A stretch of DNA of 64,000 bases from Aulostomus chinensis (lineage: Eukaryota; Chordata; Actinopteri; Syngnathiformes; Aulostomidae): positions 19,440,509-19,504,508 of the forward strand of contig JBBMOA010000002.1 of NCBI GenBank assembly GCA_037954235.1, in the 5' to 3' direction. Of the stretch, positions 1 through 39,180 are shown one piece after another. A program made the translations under genes and the position numbers. The notes beneath the pieces are model-generated. The model did not search any database. It was not told where the DNA came from and saw only the letters and a program-made list of their open reading frames with translations. Positions within the stretch are counted from its first letter, which is position 1. Every line of letters begins with the position of its first letter.

Positions 1-702
1 GTGAGAAACACAAGCTTTCATCCCTCAGCATTTATAGTTTCAAATCATCCAAAAGTGATTATTCGACTGGGAAAAACTTGTAAAAACTATTTATAGGAAG
101 GTGTGAACATTTCAAAGCCTGCAGATCTGTGCTTCGCATCATGCTCTTGTACAGTAAAATGGCAAATAATGAATCAAATCAAGATGTTATTTAGTTATTC
201 AGGTAACCAAGTAAGTTATTTGTTGCTATCACTTTCAAACAACTTTGTGTGCATTATTTCAAACTTTTCAGCTGTCACACCCTGGAACATGATACAGCTG
301 ACATGACATGGACTCTTACACAAAGCTTAGCAAGTGGGGGAGGAAGTACAAGGAGTTTAACACCACATGGGTGGACAGGTCATGTGATCCCAGTGTGACG
401 GCGAAAGGCCTCACAGAAGAACAACACATACCACATCCACAGTCACCGACTTTAGACAGGGCTTGAAGGACTGCGAGAGCCAGTAGTAGTCAAGAAACAG
501 CAGGAGCTGCAGCTCCGGAAACAAACACTCTACATGCTGAGAGCGTGTGAGCGTGAGTGCAAGACAGGCAGACAAAGAGATGGTGAAAGAGGATGAACAA
601 GGTTACAAAAGCAAAGTCAACATAAAGCAAAGACAGAAAGTGTCATGCAAAATGAACAAAGCTGAGGCAGCGAGTACATGGATGTGTAGGAATTCGAGTC
701 AC
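1..702. other. DENND5A intronic sequence at left edge
   Basis: This lies downstream of the last DENND5A exon in the window (donor at 702-701 on the minus strand). The next expected exon, starting KYIQEAR in human, is not present, so the intron continues past the edge. I found no other gene here. Confidence 0.7.
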
Positions 703-26770
<26,068 letters not shown>

Positions 26771-26960
26771 TTTGAGACTGGTCCGGTGGCACACTTACTC
26801 CCTCGACGGGAAGCATATTAGAGGACCTCGAAGACGTGATTTCTCTCAGCCATCACGGTTGCTGTAATACTGCGAAGCTCGAAAATCACTACGATACGAA
26901 GCTAACCAGTCTGGCTGACAGCAATAGCAACTCTACATCCGGTTATTGCTCTTCAGAATA
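26771..26960 (-). promoter_or_regulatory. dennd5a: Probable DENND5A 5' UTR and promoter region
   Basis: This stretch directly upstream of the DENND5A start codon is richer in CpG than the adjacent intron (for example CTCGACGGG, GACGTGATT and CATCACGG). No TATA box is obvious. The transcription start is not defined. Confidence 0.4.
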
Positions 26961-29046
26961 AAACACCATCTTCATAAATTCAAAATTCCACTATAACTTA
27001 ATTTTGCCCCCCCCCCCCAAAAAAAACACGATGTGGGGTTTTTTGTTGTTGTTGTTGTTTTTTTGTTTTTGTTCCGTTTTGTTTTTTGTGCTGTCTGAAT
27101 CTGTAATATCGATTAAATCCATATGTATTATAAGGATGACAAAAGTAAACAAATACAATTTAAAAGGCATACATTTCAGTATGCAGACGGGAATAACGTT
27201 TAAAATAGCTGTTAAATAAATGGATAGAATAATAATTAAGATTTTAATGCTTCAGAAATCAAATACAACCCTGATGACGTGTTTTGCTGAGGGGCTATTT
27301 TGTAGATACATGCTTTTGTCTTAACATTAGAAATGCCATTTGAGATCATGACTTTGAAACTGAAGAGACAGAATAACAAAAAATTTAATTCATCACGTAA
27401 TTTATTGATATTTAGGATCCTGTCTGTCCACCACCATTAAATATCTAAATACTTCCTCTTACCTCGGTTGATAAACATGGGGTATTATCGGTACATTCTG
27501 TCAGCCCAAAATGCTGAAAGTACTGAGCCACATACGTACAATTGTTAAAACTACAACACCATCTGTAAAATACTGGGACTTCTTAAAACTATCGCGTGAG
27601 TGTTAAGTTTTTGTTGTCAAAATCAAATGGTATCTTATTTTGACGGAAACCGCTTACTACCGGGGAGGGCTCTCCTTTTTTTTTTTCTTGTTGTTTTAAA
27701 TAAAGCGTGTGGGGTGGGGGTAGGGGGGAGGGTGTACGTCACGCAATCAGAACTAACAACACACGTAGAGCAAAATAGCATTAACAGATACCAGGGGATT
27801 ATCAAAGATTTTTTCTTTCAGACAATTAATTTCATTATGTATGAGCTGTTTGTGTCATTACATATGTACAACCAGCACACAACAACAAAAACAAAAAAAG
27901 GAATTTCTTTGTGCAATTAAATTCAGTAGCCAAGAGGTCTTCTCACCCTAACCCTAACCCTTGAAAGAAGTATTTTGTACATAAATATATATAAAATCTT
28001 ATACCAATGTGTTAACAGTGAGTTGCGTAAGTGGTTAAAATGCAATCCTAAGGTGCACAGTTTGTGAACCAATGATGATGAACTCCAAAGTCATTCTCCT
28101 GTCCTACTCCTGTTCTCCTTTATCCTCTTAAATCTAAGTGGATAAAATGTGGCTAGAATATTCAATAGATGTATGATATATGCCTAGTCCTCCTTGTCTT
28201 GTCTAACAAGGACACGTACATAACATTACATTTCCACGCGAATGAAGACTGTTAGTGAAAATCTGACAGTTAAACTGGTAAATTATAGAGTAGTGGAATC
28301 TCCTATTTGATCATAACAAATTTGTGAATACATTTCCACACTGAGTAGGCCTTTTTCAAAAAGACTTTGAAACAAAAATAGGGAGAAACCTAATTGAGTG
28401 GAGAAGGGAACAGAGCTGCCAGAGCTCTGAGGTACTGAGGCACCCACACCCACCACCACCTGTCAGCTCCAGCACACCAGCTCTTGAGCAGAAAGGCCAG
28501 CCTCAGAGTGAGTTGGCAGCCACGAGGCAAAGAACTGATAAGGTCTGTCAAATCTTTCCATGATTAAATTGATGAGACAAGATGCTGAATGTGAAATGAC
28601 TTACATATTAGCACTTTCATTTAACACATTTAGCACTTGTGGTGCGGTGCTAAATGAAAGCTAATTGGACTAACTGGGCATGATTGATGTTGATTTTGCA
28701 GAGTAACATTTGGTTCTGCACAGGAGTCACTATACTTCTTTGACAAGCTCTCCCATGATGCACTCTGCCACAGGCTGCAGCATCCAGAACCATCCCTGGT
28801 ATCAGTCAGGCCCTCACTATCCAGGACGGAGCCTTGTGACATTTAGTCTGCCAAAGCCTTAGAGAGCAGCCACATCAGGGTTTAAGATGCTGCTGATGAA
28901 ACCCAGATCTAGTCCTTCATGTCCAATCATCTTTGGAGGTTTCTGTAAAGTTACTGACACACACCATTAAACTTGTCGTTCACCAGTGTCGTACCGTGAG
29001 GTTTAGGAACACTTTATATGGGCACAGAATTAATAATACAGATATC

Positions 29047-29067
29047 TCTCTCTCTCTCTCTCTCTCG
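29047..29067. repeat. (CT)n microsatellite
   Basis: Pure CT tract of about 20 bases in intergenic sequence. Confidence 0.9.
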
Positions 29068-32000
29068 ACCTCTGTTTTTTCACGAGAGGTTGAGACATGT
29101 TCACACCTCATGTTCACACCTCAGTAACACCAGTCTGATCTGCTGCCATTGAGCAGCTCTGCAAGAATATTTGAACACTTCAAAATGGGAATACAAGAGT
29201 AGAGGTATGGATTTACAGGTACATGTTTGTAGAGGATTTCCTTAAATTTGTCACCTCAAAAGTACAATACAATACAATACAAAGTACAATAGTGGCCGTC
29301 AAGAGGCCAGAAATGCACAATTTTACTGATAAAAAGGGTAAAAAGGGGACTGAAATGAGCACACTTGTCTCAGAAGGGTTAGCTACCACTCCTCAGTTGT
29401 AAGCATTTTCACACTTCACTTTCACACTAATACTAGTACCTCTATTTTTGAGTGTGTGGGGTTAAAGGCCTTGCACGTAGGCACCTCAGTGGTGGTAATG
29501 TGGGCAGAATGAGTGCTGCTACCTCACTTTGCCCTCTTAGATTTATCCTGCTGTTCCTGAGGTTTGAATACAAGCACAATTCCAAACTACATGCATGTTG
29601 TTGTTAGCAGAGTTGGATTAAAGTTCTGTTTCACATAATAATATGACACAAGTCACCACATGAGGGCAATGAAGCCTTCCTACTGGCCTTTAGGGTTGTC
29701 ATGAAGATATGATGTAGCGTAAACAGGTAGAACTATCAAAGCAGTTAATGAATAAAATAGTTACAACACATCACAATATGATTTGGAGTGTTTTTCCTGG
29801 GGTGTGTAGTGCATGAGAGACTGAAACTCATAACTTTGAGAATTAATAAAATGTTAACTACTGTTATTTTTGTTGTACTTTCACAACCAGGCCATCTAAT
29901 TATCTACCTTGCTCGGGTACCATTTGATTCTCAAATTCAGTTCTCATACTGTAACAGGGGTCAACCCTTCAATTTTTCGATTCATTATACTGAATCATTT
30001 TTGCTATATTATTCATTATATTCCGAGGTGTGCCGATGCGGCTATAAACATCAAACTTTCTACAAGTTATTTTCCTTAGTGCGTGTTGATGGATTCTACG
30101 CCTGAGTGGTTCTCTTGATCCAGCCACGAACAAGGCTTGGATTCATGTCCTTAGGCTATTAAAACAGGAGTTTTTACTGCATGTCCTGCCATTCTGATCC
30201 ACATTTATGTAACTAAAATTTGCAGAAATCAGTACAGTGAAAAAGTGACTTTAATCTTACAGCATCTTTAAATAAATTGAAAAACGTTCCATCACATCAT
30301 TCTCAGAACTCTCTTACTGTGTGAAGACAATTTTAATGATTTAATTCAAATATAGAAAACAAGTCTGTTAGAGAGGACAGAAAGTTGCATTATATTAACA
30401 ATTTGTAAAGCAAAACATCAACGTACAAAAGAATACTATTAAGGTTTATCACAACTCTGGAGGTTAATGGAAGAAAAAAATTATACATCAAATTTGAGCA
30501 TATGTTCAGTATGAGGTCTAGATTAAGTTTAGGATTTGATATTTTGGCAAACAAAGAAAACTATTAAATTTCACCATCTTTCATTTCCCAGTAAATTCAA
30601 ATACTGGAGAACTCTCACAGATGCATGTAGATTTGACCTGCTTCTTGAAAAGGAATTTTGTCAGGTAAAAGTGTATTTTAGGTTAACAATTTCCTCATAA
30701 TCAACAGAAAACAACCCATCCATTTGATGAAGAAAATGTATGAATCTTGATACATCAATATATATATTTATATCCACAGTCACTGAAAATCTGACTGTCA
30801 TTGATCATACAGCAGTTATCTATTAAGAATAAGACATCAAACTGCCCAAAAGTAAATAGCAGAAAAAATGTCAAAATGTGCCAAACCAAATGGTTCTATA
30901 AATAACCAACTTTAAGATATGAGAAATTCTGTCCTATAAAATGTATTACCTGCATGTACATTTACTGCACAAGCATCTCTCCTTCTAGAGAGGTCATAAA
31001 GCAGCAGCAATAATTTACCGAGGTACAGTACATGACCAAAAAAAAAAAAAACAAAAACATAATTAAGGACATTGAAGTGAACAAATCAGCAAGCTTTTAC
31101 AACAAATGAATCCTTCAAAAAATATTTTAAGGAACATTAACTAACAGATTAGTCAGGCAACATAACATAATTCTCATTTGAGGAAAGGAAGCAGTAAATG
31201 CAAGGCAAAGGAGGAATCCCTCACAGTCTGTTGGCAGTCTCATCGTGGTACAGTTCTATACGGGCACAGCGAGCAACATCAGGTAAGTGGAGATGGATGG
31301 GTATAATACATGTACACATGTAGAACAGCAAAATGAATCACAGACACACAACACATCTGACCAGCAGGTTCTCTAAACTAGATTTCTTAACATTTACAAA
31401 TGATTGAGATGACTTAAGAAACGTGCCCATGTAGTTTTGACATCAATCATAGCGACTTCATAATTTCAGATACCACTTTGAAATGGTAAAGTTTGGAAAT
31501 ATTGCCTCTGTTTATGTTTTGGGTTACAGTGACTAAAGAGCTGTTTATAGGCTTTTCTGTTCAGGTGCAGCAGTGAAAATAAAAAGAGCAGGTGGTGGAC
31601 TCAGGCGCCTTTCAAGGTAAAGAACATAGGAACTCACTCAAACATAAATGTTGCGCTTGCTTGGATCAGTCCAGTTAGATACTTCAGTTTCTAATCCCCC
31701 ACTGGGATCTTTTTAAAACCACTCTCAACAGTGGAGTGACCATTATTGCTGTTGTGGTACATATCATTCAGTCCAGGGACACAAACATACTAAAATGTTA
31801 AAAAGGGAGTGGAATTCAAAAAGGTGCTACATATAGGACATTATAATTGATACGCTCCTGCCCAAGCATAGGTTTATAACACATCCTGTGACAGTGATAG
31901 AAACAGTTACACTTAAATAGTGCTGACAGCATCTACTCAGGGTTCAAATCAGGATGCCACAGAAAGCTGCGAATTCTACTGGCGGACAAGGTAGCCACTG

Positions 32001-32299
32001 TTTTAGCTATTAGAAGAAAGAGAGAAACACTATTTCCATTAAAAAGGAGGAGAAGTTTAGAAATTATGCCTGAATACTCAATATCCTACAAGTAGCACCT
32101 TAAAATATCTGGCAAGAATTTTCAAATGCTTAGCAGTGTGTTGAATAAAAACAATAAACATAAACAAATACACATAATTTCTCTGATACACACATAATCC
32201 CTCCGATCACCACAATCAAACCCATTATTCTCAGAAACCAACAAACACATGCGCAGGCAGCAGCCAGTTTAGACTTTACTTAAGGAACAACCCACTACT

Positions 32300-32320
32300 G
32301 CATGCATTCGGAATGCATGC
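32300..32320. repeat. Perfect 21-base palindrome in TMEM41B 3' UTR
   Basis: GCATGCATTC, one central G, then GAATGCATGC. It lies about 155 bases past the TMEM41B stop codon, so it is probably transcribed. Confidence 0.8.
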
Positions 32321-32475
32321 TCCGTGTGCCCAGGGTCAGAGATGAGTCCACCCACAGGACAAGCAGAGCTGTGTATGAAACCGAGGCAGCAACTTGAGTG
32401 ACAGCTGCGTGTTCCTGAGCAGAGGGATGGGGGATGTGGAATCAGCCAGCAGATGAGGTGCTGAGGTGTTATGTT

Positions 32476-35400
32476 CTACTCCAGTTTCTGCTGCAGTTTT
32501 TTCTGAAAGCAGACGGGTAAGATGGAGAGAACAGCGAGTACACCCAGCACAGCCAGAGAGTTCCAGGACACAGCTTCGCCAGCTGTGGTCAGTTTGTACA
32601 GTGTTGTACCTGCGTTGATTGCTACAAAGGATGGAGGAGCCACTCCTGTGAATGAGAGGCGCACACCTGTGAGTCGAAATTTGCAGCAAACATACCACAA
32701 TAAAATAAAACCAAGGGAAAGAGACGTACCCAGAAATGTTCCGATGAAGAACACCCCTAAAGGCACATTGATGACGGGTGAGGTGATGTTGATGAACCAG
32801 TTAGGAAGAAAGGGGGTTATCCTCAAGAAGATGATGTAATTGATTAAATGATCTCTATGTTTGTCAACCTGCCAGAGGAGAATATTTCATTAGTTAGATA
32901 ACCTGAAAGACTCACTAGTTTATTAGGTGCACGGTCAACAGTTGTTAGAGAAATAATGATCTGATACTTCAATTCTGAGGGAGTATGGACTAAAGAGATG
33001 TTATTCCCTTCTTAATGTTTAAAAAAAACCACCAACAACAAAAAAACAGTTTAAAATCTTAAACATAATTCTATATATCACCAGTAAGTAGCTGCTTACC
33101 TGCTGGGACCATTTCTGGGCTCTCTCTGTGAGATATTTGTAGACCATGGGTCTGCCTACCAAGTAAGACAGCATGTAGCAAAAGGAAGCACCAAGGCCAG
33201 AGCACTGGAAGAGACAAAACCAGGGTTCACACACATTTTCAACCACTATATAGTTCCAGAACTTTTCCACACTTGAGAGGAAGATTTTCATTAACATACA
33301 TAGCATGAAATGTCCATTTACACATGAAAACAGAGAAATCCATCTCCAAATGTGACTGCATGCATTAAAATAAAGTTTCTTGGGCGATCTTGACTTAACT
33401 AAAATGCATATAGTTTTATTAGAACTATAGTTGGGAAGCAAATTCCCATGACTTCTAAAAATTTCTTGCTTTATTTATTTTTCAAAACCCTTTTCCAGAC
33501 CTGCAATTTTGTCTTACAAATTCTATAACCTCTCCAGGTCATTCATGACTACATGAAACCTACAAAATACACGATGACTGCCCAAAGCATATGATGAGGA
33601 AAATAAAACCATAATCCAAAAGCAGCATTTTCCTCCATTTCAGATTAATTCTTGTTAGACATTAACAGACAGACTGTGTTTGGGGATTTCTTAAAAGGTG
33701 GAGTAAATACAATAGCATAGGCAATAATAATAATTTAGTTTTTTTTTTGGGGGGGGGGGGGGGTTGGCAGTAACTCCAGCACCGTCTAGATTCAAAACTG
33801 TAATTACGGTTTCACAGATGTTTGGATGGAAATGCATGCTAATGAGACAAGAGAGAGGATGTCCATCTAAATCATTTACTGCCTAAGCATAAATCATATA
33901 TCTTAGTACAGATGTTTATTTATGCATTTGGTTTGTTTTTCAATTCAAAATTTCACACTGTTCCTACTCACCAAGCAGACTAAGAAAAGAGCCAAAGGGA
34001 AAGGGTAAAGATATCCAGACAGGATGCTGAGGAAGATGGATCCAGGAATTGCAAATGTCTGAAGGCTGATCGAGGTGTCAAGGTAAACATATTTTTTTAA
34101 ACATGTTAAATTAAAAAAAGATACATCAATAAACTGAGGAGGAAATGCCAAATTAATCAAGGAAGTCATTATATTGATGCTTCAAGGCCGATACATCACC
34201 AGAGATGTGAAAATATTCTCAATTTGGAAAACCTGACAGAATTTGAAAAATATGATAACAAGCAGAAAAAGTTGAGATACATTATTGAAAATACTGAAGA
34301 CATTTCCTAAAAAGGATACAAAACATATGTTGCAAAGTAGGCCACTAACACCTGGGAGTAGTAGGTGTCTTTGTATTTGGATAACACAATTCCCAAAGCT
34401 TTGGCATCATCCATGTCTTTAGGAATCTTGATTTTCTCCATTTCATCACTGAAAAGAATAAGAATGCAAAGGACTCGTCAGTCATCCATATTTTACATCA
34501 ATACTTTCTGCTGGTTTTCATCACAATACAACATTTTGGACACTGTGACCCCAATGAAAGTGAGAAGAGATATCACAAATGCAGATAATTGCTTCGTAAC
34601 GTTTCTCCATGTCACGTTCTTGACAAGCACAAGGGCTTGACAGCAGGTCTTTGCATAGAAAAAAAAAAGTCTGTTCCACTAACAATGAAGCTTTTCGAAT
34701 ACTTTTCTTCCATCGGCATAATGGAGGAAAATACTGCTGCTGCATGTGGACTCAGTGGAAGTCATTACAAAATATAGTCCTGCATTTTCACTGATCTGTA
34801 GTAAATGAAACAATTAGTTAAATTATAGTTGTAATTTTTCATTGATGTGTAGTAAATGAAACAGTGAGTGATATCAAAAAGTGGAGCGATCTGAAAGAAG
34901 ATTTGTAGAACATGAAACCCAGAGGTGTAGGTCTGCACATTACGATACTGTTTACTCTTGGGGAACTGTTCCGTTCATTTTTCTTGACTAGCTGCTACTG
35001 AGGAACTAAGTTAAATGTCCTCCACTGGGTAACATCCAGCAGTGAATTCATTTTGGTATTGACTGTTGCATATACAGAAATTAAATTTGTTTCTATAAGT
35101 TCTGAAAGTTTATACTGAAACAAGCAGACAAGCAACACTGGAGCCTAGAGCTTACTCTGAAGTATTAATCCATGAAGCAACTTACTCAGGAAGCTCTGGG
35201 AAGTTCCTGTAGACCAGGTACATGACGGAAGCTGAGCAGGTAAAGATAGCCAGTAGAATAAGGAGTGACATTCGTGCTGAGCCCCCGGCAGCATGATGTG
35301 CCTCTGTATGGAAGGAGAAGAGGTCACATACCTCGTTATCAGAGTCTAACATAGGAACAGACACAAACAGCTAACGAGGAGTCTTACTGACTATGCATCA

Positions 35401-37891
35401 CTTATCAAAGCTCCAGCAGGCTTCCCCACATCGCACTTGCTGAGTGAGTCTTTTGTTGTGTTTATTTCAAATTCTAAGTTTGATATTAGGTTCACGGAAT
35501 ATTGACTTTTAATCTAAATGAAAAATAGAAGAGTAGTCAAAATTTAACAGCAGTCTTTAAGAATGTATTCTGATCAATACAATTAATGTGCTTCATTGGA
35601 TTTTTTTGTTAGGTTTTTTTTTTCGTCTTTCACCATTTTTAAACATATTGGCAATCATTTGCATCAATAAATTAAATGACACTTGAGCCCTGCTTGAAGT
35701 TATGAAAAAAACAATGCCACTGGCAGGAATTTTAAGGGCAATAATAAAACCAACAGCTAACTTGTCTGAACTGACATTTGCAGCTATGTTTCATTTGCTG
35801 CAGCCGAGGCTAATTTGTGATCTAGCCAGTGTTGTGTCAAATTCAAAAAATTCAATCCCCCTTCCGATAAGGTTCCCCCTGTTAGACCACCCCAGATGGG
35901 TGTTAGGTTACATTGGCATCAGGTTAATCAGGGTCAGGGTTGAGTGCATGTTAAGGTAAGGGGAAACAGATAGACAGGAAAAACAAGTACAACTGATGTT
36001 AATGCTTCACCTTTTCTCTGGTGAACGTTTGTCATCGATTCCTTAAACAAGCAAGATACATTTTCATGTTTGAATATTAGAATTACTATGAGGTATACAT
36101 ATCGGTGCACATTTCAGAATAATATACAGTACATACACTCACCACCCACTTTATTACGTATACCTGTTCACAGCTTGTTAACACATAGCTCATCAGCCAA
36201 TCACATGGCTGAACTTCAAACCAGCGTTGGAATGGGGAAGAAAGGGAAATCAAGTGACTCTGAAGTTAACGTGGCACGATTGTTGGTGTCGGACAGGCTG
36301 GTCTGAGTATTTGAGAAACTGCTGATCTACTTTCATGAACAACCATCTCTAGGGTTTACAGAAAATGGTCCAAAAAGATCAAATATCCAGTGAGCGGTGG
36401 TTGTGTATACAAAAATTCCTTGTTGTCAGAGTAGAATGGACAGACTGGTTTGAGATGACAGATAGGCAGTAATAACTCAAATAACCACTTGTTCCAACCA
36501 AGGTATGCAGAATACCATCTCTAACGGCACAACACTTGGAGCCATGAAGAAGATGAGCTACAGCAGCAGAAGACCACACTGGCTACCACTCCTGTTAGCT
36601 TTGAATTCACATATGTCCAAAATTGGACAAAAGAAGATTGGAAAAGCATTTCCTGGTCTGATGTGTCTTGATTTCAGCTGCGACATTCAGACGGAAGGGG
36701 CAGAATTGGGCATAAATACCATGAAAGCATGGCTCCATCCCGCCTTGTATCAACGGTTCGGGCTGGTGAAGGTGGTGTAACTTTGGGGCCTACAGCCTAC
36801 CTGAGTATTGCTGCCAAACTTGTCCATCCCTTTACGACCACAGCACATGACAATGAGTTTACTGTAATCCAATGGCCTCAATACTGTAGTTACCAGATCT
36901 CAATCCAATAGAGCACCTTTGGGATGTGATGGGAGATTTGCATCATGGATGTACAGCTGGCAAAGCTGCAGCAACTGCGTGATGCCATCATGTCAATATG
37001 AACCGAAATTTTCGAAGAATGTTTCCAACACCTTGTTTAAAGTATGCCACAAACAATTACGGCAGTTCTGAAGGCAAAAGGGGTCTGACCTGGCACTTGC
37101 AAAGTGTACCTAATAAAGTGCTGGGTGAGTGTACACTTTATATTAACTGATAACTTTGACGTCATTGTTTATGGCTGGTAAAGTAATAATTCGAATTTAT
37201 AAATCTTTGTCAACAGATTGAGAGTACTTTTTTTGAGTACCTGTAGTGTAATCACATTATAGCTAACAGTTAAATGAAATGTTCCTCTTGAATGTAATAG
37301 TCCTGTACAAAGTATAAGCATACAGTTTCACAACATAAAAACATGTTACTCATTCGAGATACAAGTACCTCTCATATTGGGTATTTTCTGCGGAGTCGTC
37401 TTATAATTTAGCACATTTGTAGTACTAATGCTGACAACCTACTTCAGTAGCGCGTGCCTTGTATTCGGGTACAATCACAATAAAATATTTGTTGGTGAAA
37501 CAATCAATGATAACAGCCAAGTTTTTTCACTGAGAGACATAGCTTTAGTGCTGACTAGCAGGGTATTAGCTATAGCCACTTCACGATGACAGCGTATGTT
37601 GTTCTTTGGGTAAGCTCGCGAGGTTAGCTAATGTCGGCTAGCCGGACGGCTATGTTTTAACAACCACACCAGGGCTCCAGTTGTGGGACCGACCTACAGG
37701 CGGATAAAAAAAAAAAGTTGCCACTCTGCCAGGATGACCTCATTTGCTCGCAATATATATTTACATTTATCCACCACAGTTCATCCAACGTTACCTTTCA
37801 CTACTTGGGAGTCAACAGGATTCGCTTTCATCTCCTCATGTGCCGAAGACAGGCCATCGGCCTCCCGTCTATCTCTCCGCTTTCTGGCCAT
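32476..37891 (-). CDS. tmem41b: Transmembrane protein 41B (VTT/DedA-domain ER scramblase), complete
   Basis: Multi-pass ER membrane protein. Established roles are phospholipid scrambling together with VMP1, autophagosome formation and lipid mobilisation. Coding exons on the minus strand: 37891-37795, 35303-35186, 34448-34320, 34065-33972, 33204-33100, 32868-32730, 32645-32476. They total 852 nt, exactly 284 codons with a TAG stop, so 283 residues (human 291). The start gives MARKRRDRREADGLSSAHEE, a basic soluble N-terminus. A first membrane segment (LLILLAIFTCSASVMYLVY) follows near residue 45, then the conserved VTT core with FAIPGSIFLSILSGYLYPFP, the glycine-rich GLGASFCYMLSYLVGRP, and LRITPFLPNWFINITSPVIN. 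The C-terminus ends in a dilysine-like QKKLQQKLE, consistent with ER retention. The phases of all seven exons agree. Intron 1 holds a Tc1 fossil. The start was chosen because the encoded N-terminus is basic and joins exon 2 in phase. Confidence 0.96.
33740..33763. repeat. T-run followed by a 15-base G run
   Basis: Homopolymer pair in the TMEM41B intron 33205-33971. On the minus (transcribed) strand it reads C-run then A-run, which resembles a processed tail or slippage product. No other gene is seen in that intron. Confidence 0.85.
35304..37794. other. First intron of TMEM41B
   Basis: 2.5 kb between coding exons 1 and 2. It holds the Tc1 fossil at 36136-37131 and otherwise unremarkable AT-rich sequence. 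Confidence 0.75.
36136..37131 (+). mobile_element. Degenerate Tc1/mariner-superfamily element
   Basis: Inverted termini CACTCACCACCCACTTTATT and AATAAAGTGCTGGGTGAGTG are flanked by TA dinucleotides (36134-36135 and 37132-37133). Inside, the plus strand encodes broken transposase pieces: MGKKGKSSDSEV, a helix-turn-helix remnant, CLVSTVRAG, LSIAAKLVHPF, and a region corresponding to LNPIEHLWDV in the nucleotide sequence. The segment carrying the second catalytic Asp (the QQDNAP region in relatives) is deleted, and there are frame breaks. It is not functional. Confidence 0.9.
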
Positions 37892-38738
37892 TATTTTCAA
37901 ACGATACAGTCAGCTAAATTACTGACGGGCTTACAAGCGGGTAGAATGACACACCGGTATGGGGACAGCCTGATGTCACGTTACACAGTTTGACCTTTTA
38001 CACCCAAAGCCAGCCCCTTAACCCTTTACGATCCACACTAGCGCCCCCGCTTTTCCTCTTCTTTATGTTTTGTGTCGCAGAACAATACCACTTTACAGGC
38101 TCATAGCGCCATCTACCGAACGGGAATGAACAAATGAAATAAATGAATGATATCATATTCAGCATAACAAACCGGTGTTTACCAAGAACTTGATCCGTCC
38201 CCAGAGGTTCCCTTCATCTTCATCCTTTCGTAATTGCACTTTCAAAGCCTATCTTTGCTCAGCCTCCCTCGCCCATGTTTGCAACCTAAACCTATTCTCT
38301 TTATATTTGACAGAGTACATTTTTACATGTTCAGTATTTTCAGTTATATCACAACAAGCAATCACTTGTAAATAAGCTTATACCAATGTGTATTAATTAA
38401 ACCAGAGTGATTACATCTTTTTCTGGATAAAATGACCTCCTCTCTTTATGTTCTTTTTTTCCATCCCCTCCAACTTTTTCAGCCAGATAGTAATCTATTT
38501 CAATATTTTTTTAACTTGTGATTTTTTTTCACCCCACTTCCCAATGGTAGGTCCATTAAATGTCTCCCATTTAGAGATCCTTCAGTTGTCCTGTTACCAA
38601 ATTCATCATCCTTTATCCCACGTGTCTATTCCCAACAAATTCAACCTCTGTATTCTAACTTAACTTCTCAAAAGAACAGCAACAGTTGTATATACAATAA
38701 CAAACTGTTAAGTTTTACTACTTCAACCTGCTTAAGAC

Positions 38739-38739
38739 A

Positions 38740-38777
<38 letters not shown>

Positions 38778-38803
38778 TAACAATAACAATAACAACAACA
38801 ACA
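38739..38803. repeat. (AAT)n grading into (AAC)n microsatellite
   Basis: AATAATAAT, then ACAATAACAATAAC, then ACAACAACA units. Confidence 0.92.
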
Positions 38804-39022
38804 AGAAGAGTGAGGGTTTTTTGCAAGCAAATTTGAGAGATTTCAAATTTAGTATGCATGTTTTAATTGAAAATGCATTTATAACAATAAAAACTGCTGT
38901 TGAACTGATTGTTCATTCTGGATATAAACAACCCTAGATTCAAATAATTACTTCCAGTCACTGGTTCTTATCAATCCCAGGATGCTCCAGAGCAGATAAA
39001 GCAAATAAATATGTAACTACCT

Positions 39023-39180
39023 TTCAGATTCAGATTCAGAAAACTTTATTTATCCCCTTGGGAAGCAGTTAAGGGAGCAGAGAGGGGTGCAGTTGGTTAC
39101 ATGAGTTACACAACAACAACAGCGACACAACAACATACATTAGCTGAAGAAGTGCAGTGGAACAGTACATACCAGAGTTA
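39023..39180 (-). mobile_element. LINE 3' end fragment, antisense
   Basis: Starts GATTCAGATTCAGAAAACTT followed by TATTTATCCCCTTGGG, the reverse complement of a fish LINE 3' terminus. Family not assigned. Confidence 0.5.

Larger units (their letters stand above)
26961..32475. other. Intergenic region between DENND5A and TMEM41B, including the TMEM41B 3' UTR
   Basis: No coding region is supported. It contains a mixed C/A and G/T homopolymer patch near 27006-27065, a TTAGGG-like stretch at 27945-27962, a (TC)n tract at 29047-29067, and AATAC units at 29260-29285. The part next to 32475 is expected to be TMEM41B 3' UTR, but its length is undetermined. Confidence 0.6.

Noticed and set aside
395..490. 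Minus-strand open segment between a CAG and a GTATGT (reads LLLFLDYYWLSQSF...), possibly another DENND5A cassette exon
   Set aside because: Phase and length (75 nt) would permit inclusion, but the peptide is hydrophobic and unlike any DENND5 sequence I know, the acceptor tract is weak, and nothing else supports it.
27945..27962. Telomere-like CCCTAACCCTAACCC
   Set aside because: Fewer than three units; too short to indicate an interstitial telomeric site.
34790..34870. Two diverged copies of GTAGTAAATGAAACA about 50 bases apart
   Set aside because: A minor local duplication in a TMEM41B intron with no further structure.
38030..38140. GC-richer stretch with TAGCGCC motifs downstream of TMEM41B's promoter side
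   Set aside because: Possibly a repeat fragment, but no termini or homology could be identified.
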